64,000 nucleotides of DNA from Roseovarius sp. THAF9 (GTDB taxonomy: Bacteria > Pseudomonadota > Alphaproteobacteria > Rhodobacterales > Rhodobacteraceae), in NCBI RefSeq assembly GCF_009363715.1, contig NZ_CP045404.1, forward strand, positions 1,952,001 to 2,016,000. Direction: 5' to 3'. The position numbers and the translations under genes were made by a program. How positions within the stretch are numbered: the stretch's first letter is position 1; each line of letters starts with the position of its first letter. Below are positions 18,845 through 27,188 of the stretch, piece after piece. Below the pieces are notes generated by a model that searched no databases, had not been told where the DNA came from, and saw only the letters and a list, made by a program, of their open reading frames with translations.

Positions 18845-19807
18845 TTATGCGCTGTCCGACTGCCCGTGCGGATGGGTGTCGGCCTTGACGGCGCCACGCT
18901 GCCCCTCGGGCTGCGCCGGGCCTGTGGTGGGATCCTTGCGGGTCTGGTGTTCGATCTCGGAATTCAGTTCGGCCCCGGCCAGTACGATGAAGGACGACAG
19001 CCACAGCCATGTCAGCAGGATGATGACTCCGCCGAGCGTGCCGTAGGTTTCGTTATAGCTGCCGAAGTTCTGGACGTAGATCGAGAACCCGACCGTGCCG
19101 ATCAGCCACAGGATTGTCGCGACCACCGCACCGGGGCTGACCCAACGCCACCGAGCGTTCGCCCGTGACGGTCCAAAGCGGTAAAGCACCGACAACCCCA
19201 AGACCGTCAAGAACGTGAAAAGCGGCCATTGCAACCAGATGATCGCCGTCTCGACCGTTTCGGGCAGACCGAGATAGCCGATCAGCGCAGGCAGGACGAT
19301 CATTGCGCCAATCGCAATAATAAGCCCGACTATAACAAGAAGCGTGAGGGCAATGCCGGTTGCATAGAGTAGGATGAAGCCGCGTTTCTCCGCCTCGTCA
19401 TAGGCGATGTTCATGCCTTCCATGAGGGTCATCATGCCCTTGGTCGCGCCGTAGAGTGCCAGGAGCAGCCCGAATAGCGCAGCAAAGCCGGTCGCGGTTT
19501 CGTCGCCGCCGGTGACCTGAAGGACCTGTTCTTCGATGATGGCGGCGGCATTCTGCGGCAGCATGGCGACAAGCGCCTCGAGCTGGCTTGCCACATCCGA
19601 TGGGTCCAGCAGCAGGCCGGAGATGGAAATCAGAGTGGTCGCGGCGGGAAAGATAGCCAGCAGGCCGAAGAAGGCGACACCGGCAGAGACTACCGAGACG
19701 TGGTCGGCCACGATCTTGGACTTGACCCTGAGAAGTATGTCCCACCACCCGCGTCGCGGTATTTCGGTGGGATGATTTGCGGATTGGCCGCGGGTTGCGT
19801 CCTGCAC
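18845..19807 (-). CDS. YihY/BrkB-family integral membrane protein
   Basis: A 320-aa inner-membrane protein of the YihY/virulence-factor BrkB family, once misnamed ribonuclease BN. About six transmembrane segments; marks include SAGVAFFGLLAIFPAATTLISI near residues 41-62 and GAVVATILWLIGTVGFSIYVQNFGSYNETYGTLGGVIILLTWLW in the second half. The C-terminal 40 residues are hydrophilic. The transported substrate of the family is not established. Monocistronic, convergent with the C1 operon. Confidence 0.85.
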   Translation of the reverse strand: MQDATRGQSANHPTEIPRRGWWDILLRVKSKIVADHVSVVSAGVAFFGLLAIFPAATTLISISGLLLDPSDVASQLEALVAMLPQNAAAIIEEQVLQVTGGDETATGFAALFGLLLALYGATKGMMTLMEGMNIAYDEAEKRGFILLYATGIALTLLVIVGLIIAIGAMIVLPALIGYLGLPETVETAIIWLQWPLFTFLTVLGLSVLYRFGPSRANARWRWVSPGAVVATILWLIGTVGFSIYVQNFGSYNETYGTLGGVIILLTWLWLSSFIVLAGAELNSEIEHQTRKDPTTGPAQPEGQRGAVKADTHPHGQSDSA

Positions 19808-19904
19808 TTTACACGCTCCTGGTCGTTATTGGCTGAGGAAAGAACGCACGAGCGGGGAAAAAGATCGGTGCTTGGTCGGGAAATTGGCGCAGGAGACAAG
19901 GAAG

Positions 19905-19923
19905 TCCCGGGTCAGGCCCGGGA
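19905..19923. repeat. REP-like palindrome, copy 2
   Basis: TCCCGGG-TCAGG-CCCGGGA: 7-bp stem, five-base loop, in the gap between the YihY gene and the universal stress protein gene. Same geometry as 13539-13559. Confidence 0.55.
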
Positions 19924-19940
19924 AAGGGTGGCGTGTGGGC

Positions 19941-20381
19941 TTACACGATCAGCACCGGCACCGGCGACAGGTAAGTGACCTTCTGCGAGACGCTGCCCAG
20001 AAGATAGCCTTCCATCGAGCCCATGCCGCGGCGGCCGATGACGATCAGGTCGATGCCGTGTTCCTCGACGAACTTCACGATGTTGCGCGACGTCGGGCCC
20101 GCTTTGACGAAGGCGCGGACGTCGGTCTTGCCGGCATCCTGGGCGCGCTTCTTGGCGGTTCCGACGACCTCTTCGGCGTGCGTGCGCATGGCGTCGTCCA
20201 TGTTGCCCGGATCGTCGGGGCGGACCATGGACAGCGACGCCTCGAGCATCGAATGGTGGCGATAGACCGTCAGGATCGTCAGCGCGGCCCCACCGCAGAG
20301 CGCGGCCATCTCGATGGCCTTGTCGACCGCCAGCTCGGAATTGGGCGACCCGTCAAAGGGCACCAGTATGGATTTGTACAT
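19941..20381 (-). CDS. universal stress protein (UspA family), TRAP-associated
   Basis: A 146-aa single-domain Usp. The ATP-binding type motif is seen: MYKSILVPFDGSPNSELAVDKA at the N-terminus and VIGRRGMGSMEGYLLGSVSQKVTYLSPVPVLIV at the C-terminus (G-2x-G-9x-G-S/T pattern). It lies 13 bases after the dctM stop with a strong GGAGGAGA site. Usp genes placed last in TRAP operons are known from the ectoine transporter TeaABC-TeaD, where the Usp modulates transport. The same role is inferred here. Confidence 0.92.
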   Translation of the reverse strand: MYKSILVPFDGSPNSELAVDKAIEMAALCGGAALTILTVYRHHSMLEASLSMVRPDDPGNMDDAMRTHAEEVVGTAKKRAQDAGKTDVRAFVKAGPTSRNIVKFVEEHGIDLIVIGRRGMGSMEGYLLGSVSQKVTYLSPVPVLIV

Positions 20382-20394
20382 GTCTCTCCTCCGG

Positions 20395-21681
20395 TTACTT
20401 GTCGAAGGCCAGGTCCCGCAGGAACAGGGCGATCTGTGGGAAGAAGATCAGCAGCACGGCGACCGACAGCAGGATGAAGATAAAGGGCGGCGTGCCGCGG
20501 ATCACTTCCATGTAGGGCCGTTTGAACACCGCGATGGCCGTGAAGATGTCACAGCCGAAGGGCGGCGTGGCCGAGCCGATGGCGACTTGAAGCGTGATGA
20601 TCGTGCCAACCAGCACCGGGTCGAGGCCAACGGAGTCGACCACCGGCGCGAAGATCGGGACCAGAACCAGGATCACCACGATCGGATCGACGAACATGCA
20701 GCCGACGAAGAAAGCGATGGAGATGACAAAAAGCACCCCGATCTGGCCCATCTCGTCAATGCCGATGGAGCCGAGGATTTCCTGCGGAATTTGCGCAAAG
20801 GAAATCACCCAGGAAAACGCGGCGCCCACGCCGACGAGGATGAACACGACGGCGGTGATGAGGCCGGTGGACTTGGCCGTCTCATAGACGCCCTTGAGGT
20901 CCATCTCGCGGAAGATGATGACCTCGAGCACCAGCGCGTAGAGCACGCAGGCCGCCGCCGCCTCGGTCGGGCTGAAGATGCCGCCGTAGATGCCGCCGAT
21001 AATGATCACCGGGAAACCCAGTGGCCATAGCGCCTTGCGCCCGGCGTTGAAACGTTCGCCCCAGCTGTATTTGGGCTCGGTCGGCACGTTGTTGCGGACC
21101 GCGTAGATCCAGGCGTAGACCGAAAAGAGGAACAGGATCAGCAGGCCCGGCCCGATGCCGGCGATGAAAAGCTCGGCGATGGAGGTGTTGGACACCACGC
21201 CATAGATGATCATGCCGATGGAGGGCGGGATCAGGAAGGCGATGTCCGAGGCGTTGACGATGAGGGCGAGAATGAAGCTGTCATTGTAGCCTGCCTTTTG
21301 CATCCGGGGGCGCAGCGGCGAGCCGACGGCCACCACCGTGGCCTGGGTCGAGCCCGAGACGGCACCGAACATCGTGCAGGCGGCGGCGGTGGACACGGCA
21401 AGCCCGCCCTTGAGGTGGCCCACGAAGGCCATCACGAGGTCGATCAGGCGATTGGCGGACTGGCCACGGGTCATGATGTCGGCGGCGAAGATGAACATCG
21501 GCACCGCAATCAACGAGGCGGGCCGGATGCCGGCCATGATCTGCTGAATCATCGTCTCAAGCTGACCGAAACCGCCGAACATGGTGTAGAAGCCGATGAA
21601 GGCGGCGACGATCAGCGGGATCATCATCGGAAAGCCCAGGAGCAGAAGGACGACCATGATGGAAAAGATGGTAAGGGCCAT
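20395..21681 (-). CDS. TRAP transporter large permease DctM
   Basis: Complete 428-aa DctM with about 12 hydrophobic helices. Family motifs include LGFPMMIPLIVAAFIGF at the start, GAVSGSTQATVVAVGSPL near residues 105-125, and GSATPPFGCDIFTAIAVF near 365. It forms the translocation subunit with the DctQ encoded three bases upstream. GGAGG lies nine bases ahead of the ATG. Substrate undetermined. Confidence 0.94.
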   Translation of the reverse strand: MALTIFSIMVVLLLLGFPMMIPLIVAAFIGFYTMFGGFGQLETMIQQIMAGIRPASLIAVPMFIFAADIMTRGQSANRLIDLVMAFVGHLKGGLAVSTAAACTMFGAVSGSTQATVVAVGSPLRPRMQKAGYNDSFILALIVNASDIAFLIPPSIGMIIYGVVSNTSIAELFIAGIGPGLLILFLFSVYAWIYAVRNNVPTEPKYSWGERFNAGRKALWPLGFPVIIIGGIYGGIFSPTEAAAACVLYALVLEVIIFREMDLKGVYETAKSTGLITAVVFILVGVGAAFSWVISFAQIPQEILGSIGIDEMGQIGVLFVISIAFFVGCMFVDPIVVILVLVPIFAPVVDSVGLDPVLVGTIITLQVAIGSATPPFGCDIFTAIAVFKRPYMEVIRGTPPFIFILLSVAVLLIFFPQIALFLRDLAFDK

Positions 21682-21684
21682 CGG

Positions 21685-22311
21685 TCAGACCTCCTTCTCG
21701 GTATCGTCATACCCTTCGAGCACGGCGGTCGAGAGGTAGATATCCTTGTCGATAATGTTCTTGATCGCGGTCAGCAGGTACTGCACCCCGGTCATGAAGA
21801 AGCCCACGGGCACCCAGACCAGTGTGATCCAGACCGGGATCTGAAGCGAGGGCAGCACGCGGCCGCGGCCGGCCTGCGTGAGGATGTAGGTATAGGCGTA
21901 GTATGCCAGGCCGAACATGAACACCGCGGTGACCAGCGTGATGACGATCATCATCAGCTTGCGGGCCTTGGGCGGCATGGTGTCATAGATCGCCGACATG
22001 CGGATATGCCGGCCATGGCGGGCGGCATAGCTGATCCCGGCGAAAGTGATCAGGATGATGAGGATGCGGTTCAGTTCTTCGGAAAAGAAGATGCTGTTCT
22101 GAAAGACGAAGCGCCCGACCACGTTGGCGATGGTATTGGCCGCCATCAGCAGGACGCCCACGGCGAGCATCACCGCCTCGATCTTGCTTATCAGGATGTC
22201 GATGGTGCCGAGAAACCCGGGCAGCGTGGAGACGTATTCGCCTGTGGGTTCGTCGTCGGTTCCGGTCGTGTCGGTCTGCGACTGTATTTGTGAGCCGTGT
22301 TCGTCTGACAT
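21685..22311 (-). CDS. TRAP transporter small permease DctQ
   Basis: A 208-aa small subunit with four transmembrane helices after a hydrophilic N-terminus of about 35 residues. Marks: [30 protein letters not shown] near the middle. The start at 22311 is preferred to one five codons upstream because GGGGA lies seven bases before it. It is part of the SBP-DctQ-DctM-Usp operon. Confidence 0.9.
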   Translation of the reverse strand: MSDEHGSQIQSQTDTTGTDDEPTGEYVSTLPGFLGTIDILISKIEAVMLAVGVLLMAANTIANVVGRFVFQNSIFFSEELNRILIILITFAGISYAARHGRHIRMSAIYDTMPPKARKLMMIVITLVTAVFMFGLAYYAYTYILTQAGRGRVLPSLQIPVWITLVWVPVGFFMTGVQYLLTAIKNIIDKDIYLSTAVLEGYDDTEKEV

Positions 22312-22382
22312 GGGCTGTCCCCGCATTCAGTAGGATGCCACGGCGGCCACGCGCGAAGCGCAGCCGCCGCACGGCTTTACGC

Positions 22383-23396
22383 CTATTGCACGGCCTCGAG
22401 ATCGGCCTTGAGCTGGTCAAGGATCTTCTTGCCACCTTCGCCGGTCATTTCGAGGAACGTTTCCTCTACCGAGGCGCCTGCCTCGACGAAGGGCTGACGC
22501 TCTTCCTCGCTGAGGGTGTTGACCTGCATCGAGGGCTTGGCTTCCTTGATCTTTTCGATGCTCTCTTCGTGAAGACCTTTTTGGTAGTCGATGATGTGGT
22601 CGAAAGCGACGTCGATCGCGTTCTGGATCATCGTCTGGTCCTCTTCGGACAGGCCGTCATAGAAGTCCTTGTTGGCCATCACGGCGGTGGTGAAGTTGTT
22701 GTGACCGGCGCAGGTGATGACCTCGGTCACCTCGTACATCTTGGTCGACTCGATGAAGAACATCGGGTTTTCCTGGCCCTGAATGATACCGGTCTGAAGC
22801 GCGCCGTAGACCTCGCCCCAGGGCAGCGGCGTGGGTGTCGCGCCGAAGGCCTTGTAGCTTTCCACCAAGAGCGGGTTGGTCATGACGCGGAACTTGACCT
22901 GGTCGAGGTCAGGCGGCCCGGTGACGGGTTCCTGCGTGGTCATGCAGACCTCGCCTTCGGGGAACATGGTCAGGAGTTCCAGCCCCTGCTCGGCGTAAAG
23001 CTCGGGAAACATCTCGTTGATGGCCTTGGAGGTGCGGAAGAACTCGCCCAGCTTCTCGGTGTCCTGCGGCAGAAGGTACGGCACGAAGAAGACCTGCGCC
23101 TCGGGGATCAGCGAACCGGTGAAGCCGGGGCTTTGATCGACAAATTGCAGGATGCCGGTCTGGGCCTGTTCCATCGTGTCGGCGGATTCGCCGAGAGTGC
23201 CATAGGGGAAAAGTTGAACAGTGTGGTCGGAATTGGCTTCGACCTCTTCCTTGAACTTCTGCGCGAAGACGCCCTGCACCTCGTCGAGCGCTTCTTCGAA
23301 CGCGTAGCGCCATGTCTCGGCGTTGGCGACACTTGCGCTGAGCGCGAGTCCGGCTGCGACGGCTGCCGCGAGTGACTTGGGCAAAAATCTAGCCAT
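22383..23396 (-). CDS. TRAP transporter solute-binding protein DctP
   Basis: Periplasmic binding subunit, 337 aa, with a Sec signal peptide (MARFLPKSLAAAVAAGLALSASVANA). DctP-family features: LFPYGTLGESADTMEQAQTGILQF near residues 62-85, KFRVMTNPLLVESYKAFGATPTPLPWGEVYGALQTGIIQGQENP in the middle (the conserved Arg for carboxylate binding is in KFRV). The C4-dicarboxylate/sugar-acid type fold fits acid substrates; the exact one is unknown. GGGAGA precedes the ATG. First gene of its operon. Confidence 0.93.
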   Translation of the reverse strand: MARFLPKSLAAAVAAGLALSASVANAETWRYAFEEALDEVQGVFAQKFKEEVEANSDHTVQLFPYGTLGESADTMEQAQTGILQFVDQSPGFTGSLIPEAQVFFVPYLLPQDTEKLGEFFRTSKAINEMFPELYAEQGLELLTMFPEGEVCMTTQEPVTGPPDLDQVKFRVMTNPLLVESYKAFGATPTPLPWGEVYGALQTGIIQGQENPMFFIESTKMYEVTEVITCAGHNNFTTAVMANKDFYDGLSEEDQTMIQNAIDVAFDHIIDYQKGLHEESIEKIKEAKPSMQVNTLSEEERQPFVEAGASVEETFLEMTGEGGKKILDQLKADLEAVQ

Positions 23397-23826
23397 TTCA
23401 AATCTCCCTGATGTTTCGTGACTTTTTTAGGCTGAGGGTCACAGGATAGCGTGTCAATGGCACATTGTAAAAACGGATGGGTGCAACATCCTGGTCTGCC
23501 CCCTCGTCGAGCAATCAAATTTAAATCGACATATCAATGCTTTATGTAAGAATGCTGCAGGCGGTTACGGCAGCAAAGGCGGTATCCAAAAAATCTTTGC
23601 GATTTTCGCCCCTGCACGGGTCTGCCGCCTTTTGCACCTTAAACGCAGTCAACCAAGGCGTGCGCGGGCCTTGTAGACATGGTCGACACCGGAGTTGAAC
23701 TGCGCGCGTTTCATTCTTTCTGCAGCGCCGCGCAATCGTGGCCTTCGGCGGCATTATTCTACTCCTTTAGGACCGAATTTCATGCTACCTTGAGGTTATT
23801 GCAAAAAATCAGATTGGAGTAAGGCC
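23397..23826. other. 430-base divergent intergenic region
   Basis: No convincing gene. It contains the TRAP promoter candidate near 23443-23471 on the minus strand. The plus-strand end carries GGAGTAAGGCC immediately before the Trypco1 gene. The middle is less GC-rich and contains no repeat that was recognised. Confidence 0.5.
23443..23471 (-). promoter_or_regulatory. candidate promoter of the TRAP-Usp operon
   Basis: On the minus strand TTTACA and TATCCT are separated by 17 bases, about 50-75 bases before the dctP start. A TTGACA lies inside the spacer, so the exact promoter is uncertain. Confidence 0.4.
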
Positions 23827-24108
23827 ATGGAACTGGTTTTCGTTCCTCCGCACAGCACACTTGCGGCAACCGACAATACCGAAGAGATGCAGAAAGCCTC
23901 GGAAGCGTTGCCGGGTATCGGCGCGGCGCTCGCCGAACCGATGAAGGCATTCTGGGAAAACTTGGCTGCCGCAGGCAACCCGCCGGACACGATCGAGATG
24001 GGGCTGAACCTGCTGTTTGAGGGCAAGGCGGGCTGGGCCATCATTTCGGCCCGGACCGAGGCCAGTCTGAGCCTGAAACTGACTTGGAAGGCGAAGCCGG
24101 ATGTGTAA
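23827..24108 (+). CDS. Trypco1-like (trypsin-co-occurring) domain protein
   Basis: A 93-aa single-domain protein. The pattern of a beta hairpin at the start, a helix (EEMQKASEALPGIGAALAEPMKAFWENL) and a final strand pair (DTIEMGLNLLFEGKAGWAIISARTEASLSLKLTWK) matches the family known as Trypco1/CU044_2847. That domain was named for its co-occurrence with trypsin-like proteases in predicted prokaryotic conflict systems. Here it sits with a subtilisin instead. GGAGTAAGGCC precedes the ATG. The stop overlaps the protease start by eight bases. Its biochemical job is not known; it may regulate or target the protease. Family assignment is from memory of the pattern. Confidence 0.72.
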   Translation: MELVFVPPHSTLAATDNTEEMQKASEALPGIGAALAEPMKAFWENLAAAGNPPDTIEMGLNLLFEGKAGWAIISARTEASLSLKLTWKAKPDV

Positions 24109-25273
24109 CTTCAAGCCGGGAGAGGTCCTGGCCTTCGGTCGACTGCACGAGATGATCAAGCGTACCCGCAAGTGGAGCATCCCGGGCGAGACGGATTACG
24201 TGCCATTGCTGCCTGAAGGGTTGGAGCCCGTGGTGCCGCCAGACTATAGCGGTCAGGGGTTTCTTCATGTCAAGCATGTGCCCGAGGGGCTTGAGCTGCT
24301 AACCGTATCCAAGCTGTCGGCAGCTCTGGCCGATATGATCCGCGACCACCAAGCGGTGGTGGAGCCGAATTATATTCTGCCGTTCGGCGGGCCCGCCGCA
24401 AACGCCCCAGCCCCGTTCTCGCCCGCGATGCAAACAGTGATCGACGCATTCAAGCCGATGATTGCAGCGCGATCAAACCCGTATCGGATGGCGGTGCTGG
24501 ACAGCGGCCTGTCTGCCGATCAGCTGCAAAATTTCACGAATCTGAGGTGTTTCGACTACATGGGAGCGCAGCCAGTCGAAGTCCCCGACAGTGTGGTGAC
24601 AGACCGGCAGAATCACGGGTCGCTGGTTTGCCGGATTATTTCGGCAGTGATGGATGGCCAGGCTGAACTGGTGTTCGGCAGGGTCGCGATCGGCCGGTCT
24701 GACGTGACGGTACTGAGCCTGTCGAAAGCCCATGCCCACATGGTCGCCGAAACGCGGCCTGACGTGATCAACCTGTCGGTCGCGCCGAGCGGCGACAGTG
24801 TTTTCTGCCCGGATTGCAACAGGGTGGTGCCGGTCGGACATCTGCATTCGATGATATTGCCGCGCATTTTTGAGCTGGCAGGGCAAACGACATGGACCGT
24901 GCTGGCCGCGGGCAATACCGGCAAGCCCAGCGTCGGTCAGCACGAACTGTCCGTGTGCGACCGCATGGTGATCGCCAGTGCCGTGGGATCTGACAACGTG
25001 AGAACGGCCTATTCGAGCTATGCCACGCATCCCGACATTGCCAACCTGTCGTGTTTTGGCGGGGATGACCGCACGGTCCCGGGTCGGCAAGGCGTTCTGG
25101 GCAGTGGTCCACATGTTTGCGGCACATCGTTCTCGGCGCCGCTGATCTCCTGTGCTTTGGCAAGTTCCATAGAATGGAACAGCGGTACAATGAGAACGAG
25201 CGCCAACACTTTCGAAAGCGATGTCGTCACCCATGCGCAAAACAGCATCGCGCAAGTACATGCGGCGCTTTAG
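24101..25273 (+). CDS. subtilisin-like S8 serine protease, cytoplasmic
   Basis: A 390-aa protein with a complete S8 catalytic set: Asp134 (AVLDSG), His172 (QNHGSLV), oxyanion Asn272 (LAAGNTG) and Ser343 (GTSFSAP). The first 125 residues are non-catalytic, possibly a pro- or sensor domain. No signal peptide or membrane segment is visible, so it should act in the cytoplasm. A Cys pair (CPDC at 236-239) lies in an insert before the Asn motif. The gene overlaps the Trypco1 gene, which implies coupled synthesis. Cytoplasmic proteases paired with Trypco-type domains are thought to be stress or phage-response effectors; that role is inference here. Confidence 0.85.
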   Translation: MCNFKPGEVLAFGRLHEMIKRTRKWSIPGETDYVPLLPEGLEPVVPPDYSGQGFLHVKHVPEGLELLTVSKLSAALADMIRDHQAVVEPNYILPFGGPAANAPAPFSPAMQTVIDAFKPMIAARSNPYRMAVLDSGLSADQLQNFTNLRCFDYMGAQPVEVPDSVVTDRQNHGSLVCRIISAVMDGQAELVFGRVAIGRSDVTVLSLSKAHAHMVAETRPDVINLSVAPSGDSVFCPDCNRVVPVGHLHSMILPRIFELAGQTTWTVLAAGNTGKPSVGQHELSVCDRMVIASAVGSDNVRTAYSSYATHPDIANLSCFGGDDRTVPGRQGVLGSGPHVCGTSFSAPLISCALASSIEWNSGTMRTSANTFESDVVTHAQNSIAQVHAAL

Positions 25274-25344
25274 CAGACGGGGGGAGCGCGCCGGGAAGAC
25301 ACGCGACGCACTATATGACGCGCCGGATCAGAGCCGTATGAACT

Positions 25345-25382
25345 TGAAGGGCAGAGGCGCACCCGGCCGCCGCTGCCCTTCA
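25345..25382. terminator. bidirectional terminator between protease and SBP genes
   Basis: TGAAGGGCAG (25345-25354) pairs with CTGCCCTTCA (25373-25382), 10 bp, loop of 18 GC-rich bases. It lies between convergent stops at 25273 and 25385. No strong U-tract. Confidence 0.55.
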
Positions 25383-25384
25383 GG

Positions 25385-26983
25385 TCACGCGTTGAGCCAC
25401 CAGCGTTCCATGTAGCGTTCGCCGTCGAGATCCCAGTTGGTGGCAAGCTCTTCGGGCACGCCAACGTCGTCGCCCACGCCGAAGACGTAAGACGCGAACA
25501 TCGGGATGGCCGAGCCGCCCTGTTCGTTCAGAATCTTCTGCATTTCGAAATACATGTCGCGGCGCTTGGCCTCGTCGAGTTCGGCGCGCGCTTCGACCAA
25601 GAGCTTGTCGAAACGTTCGTTGGACCACTTGGATTCGTTCCACGCCACGCCGGTCTGATACGTGGTCGAGAACATCTGGTCCTCCACCGGGCGGCCGCTC
25701 CAGTAGCTGGTGATGAAGGGCGACTTGATCCAGTGATCGGCCCAGAAGCCGTCATTGGGCTGGCGATTAACCTTGAGATCGATGCCCGCGCCCTTGGCGG
25801 AGTTCTGGATCAGGATGGCCGCGTCCACCGCGCCGGCAAAGGCCGCCTCGGAGGCCATGATCTCGATCTGGATCGAGTCCATGCCGGCCTCCTTGAGGTG
25901 GAATTTGGCCTTGTCGGGGTCGTATTGACGCTGTTCCAGCTCGTCGTTGTAGAACCGCTGGCCCGAGCCGATGGGATGGTCGTTGCCGACCTCGCCGTAG
26001 CCGAAGAGGATCTTGTCCACCAGTTCCTGCCGGTTGATGGCGTATTTCACCGCGAGGCGGATGTTGTTGTCTGTATAAGGGTCGGTATCGCAGAGCATGG
26101 GCAGCGAGTAGTGCAGTGTGCCTGTGGTGGTCTTGAGGTTGACCCCGTCGCGACGGCCCAGAAGCGCGGCGGTCTTGAGGTCGACCCGGTCTATGACGTG
26201 CACGTCGCCCGAGACCAGCGCCGAGGTGCGGGCGTTCTGGTCGATGATCGACAGCACCTCGACCGTGTCAAAGAAGGCCACGTCGTCGGACCAGTGGTTG
26301 GCGTGGCGCGACAGGCTGGAGCTGACGCCGGCATCGTAATTGTCGAGCACGTAGGAGCCGCAGCCGATCAGATCCTGCCAGTTCATCGTGCCGTCGTCAT
26401 TGGCGGGCATTACCGGCAGGTGGTAATCGGTCATGATGAAGGGGAAGTCGGCGTTGCCGCTTTCAAGCTCGACCACAACGATCAGGTCGCCATCGGCCTT
26501 GAGGTCGACCACAGGCGCCACGAGCGGGCCGGCGGCGGAGGTGTTCCCCTCGCCCCGGTGGTGGTTGATGGAGGCGATCACATCGCTGGCCTTGACCGTG
26601 CGGCCATTGTGGAATTCCAGCCCGTCGCGCAGCTTGAACGTCCAGGTCTTGGCATCAGGCGAGGATTCCCAGCTTTCGGCGAGAGAGGGTTCCAGGCTGC
26701 CGTCGGTGCCGATCTGGGTCAGGTAGCCCTGGTAGCCGCCAAGCGACAGGCCGATCGTGTAGCCGTTCTCGATCACGCCGGGATCAAGCTTGTCGGTGGT
26801 CGCGCCGTGGCCACGGGCGACACGGAAATGGCCGCCCTTCTTCGGCGTCTGGGCGTGGACCATGTCGGCGGTCAGGGAGAGGGCCGAGACGGTCGCCCCG
26901 GCGGCGAGGCCCTGTTGCATGAAGCGGCGGCGTGAGATCCGGCGCGTGCGCAGGTCGCGCGTCAGTTTATCGAGGAAATCCAT
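25385..26983 (-). CDS. ABC transporter solute-binding protein, family 5 (peptide type)
   Basis: Periplasmic binding protein of the dipeptide/oligopeptide/nickel class, 532 aa. Tat-type leader: RRISRRRFMQQGLAAGATVSALSL near residues 14-37, ending at VHAQ. SBP_bac_5 features include PSLAESWESSPDAKTWTFKLRDGLEFHNGRTVKASDVIASINHH near 96-140 and RLAVKYAINRQELVDKILFGYGEVGNDHPIG near 325. No ABC permease or ATPase gene lies on either side, unusual for this class. It follows the deiminase-family gene by 205 bases. Ligand unknown; a modified peptide or amino acid is plausible. Confidence 0.92.
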   Translation of the reverse strand: MDFLDKLTRDLRTRRISRRRFMQQGLAAGATVSALSLTADMVHAQTPKKGGHFRVARGHGATTDKLDPGVIENGYTIGLSLGGYQGYLTQIGTDGSLEPSLAESWESSPDAKTWTFKLRDGLEFHNGRTVKASDVIASINHHRGEGNTSAAGPLVAPVVDLKADGDLIVVVELESGNADFPFIMTDYHLPVMPANDDGTMNWQDLIGCGSYVLDNYDAGVSSSLSRHANHWSDDVAFFDTVEVLSIIDQNARTSALVSGDVHVIDRVDLKTAALLGRRDGVNLKTTTGTLHYSLPMLCDTDPYTDNNIRLAVKYAINRQELVDKILFGYGEVGNDHPIGSGQRFYNDELEQRQYDPDKAKFHLKEAGMDSIQIEIMASEAAFAGAVDAAILIQNSAKGAGIDLKVNRQPNDGFWADHWIKSPFITSYWSGRPVEDQMFSTTYQTGVAWNESKWSNERFDKLLVEARAELDEAKRRDMYFEMQKILNEQGGSAIPMFASYVFGVGDDVGVPEELATNWDLDGERYMERWWLNA

Positions 26984-27188
26984 TCTCTTCTCCTTGTTGG
27001 ACCGGCCTTTTGGCGGCCGTTTTTGTATTTTCTTCGGTGACGGTCATGCCGCATTGCCCTCAGTTTACAGCGGTTGTCGCCGTTCTGTCAGGTTTCTGTT
27101 GCCGCGACGGGGATTTTCGCCCTTTGGCGACCGGGCTTTGCAGCGCCCTGCCCGTCTTTGCAGCACTGCGGCGCGATTTCGCGGAAGT

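Noticed and set aside
23542..23754. Minus-strand 70-codon frame between TRAP and Trypco1 genes
   Set aside because: Cys/Arg-rich with no ribosome binding site and unlike neighbouring codon use.
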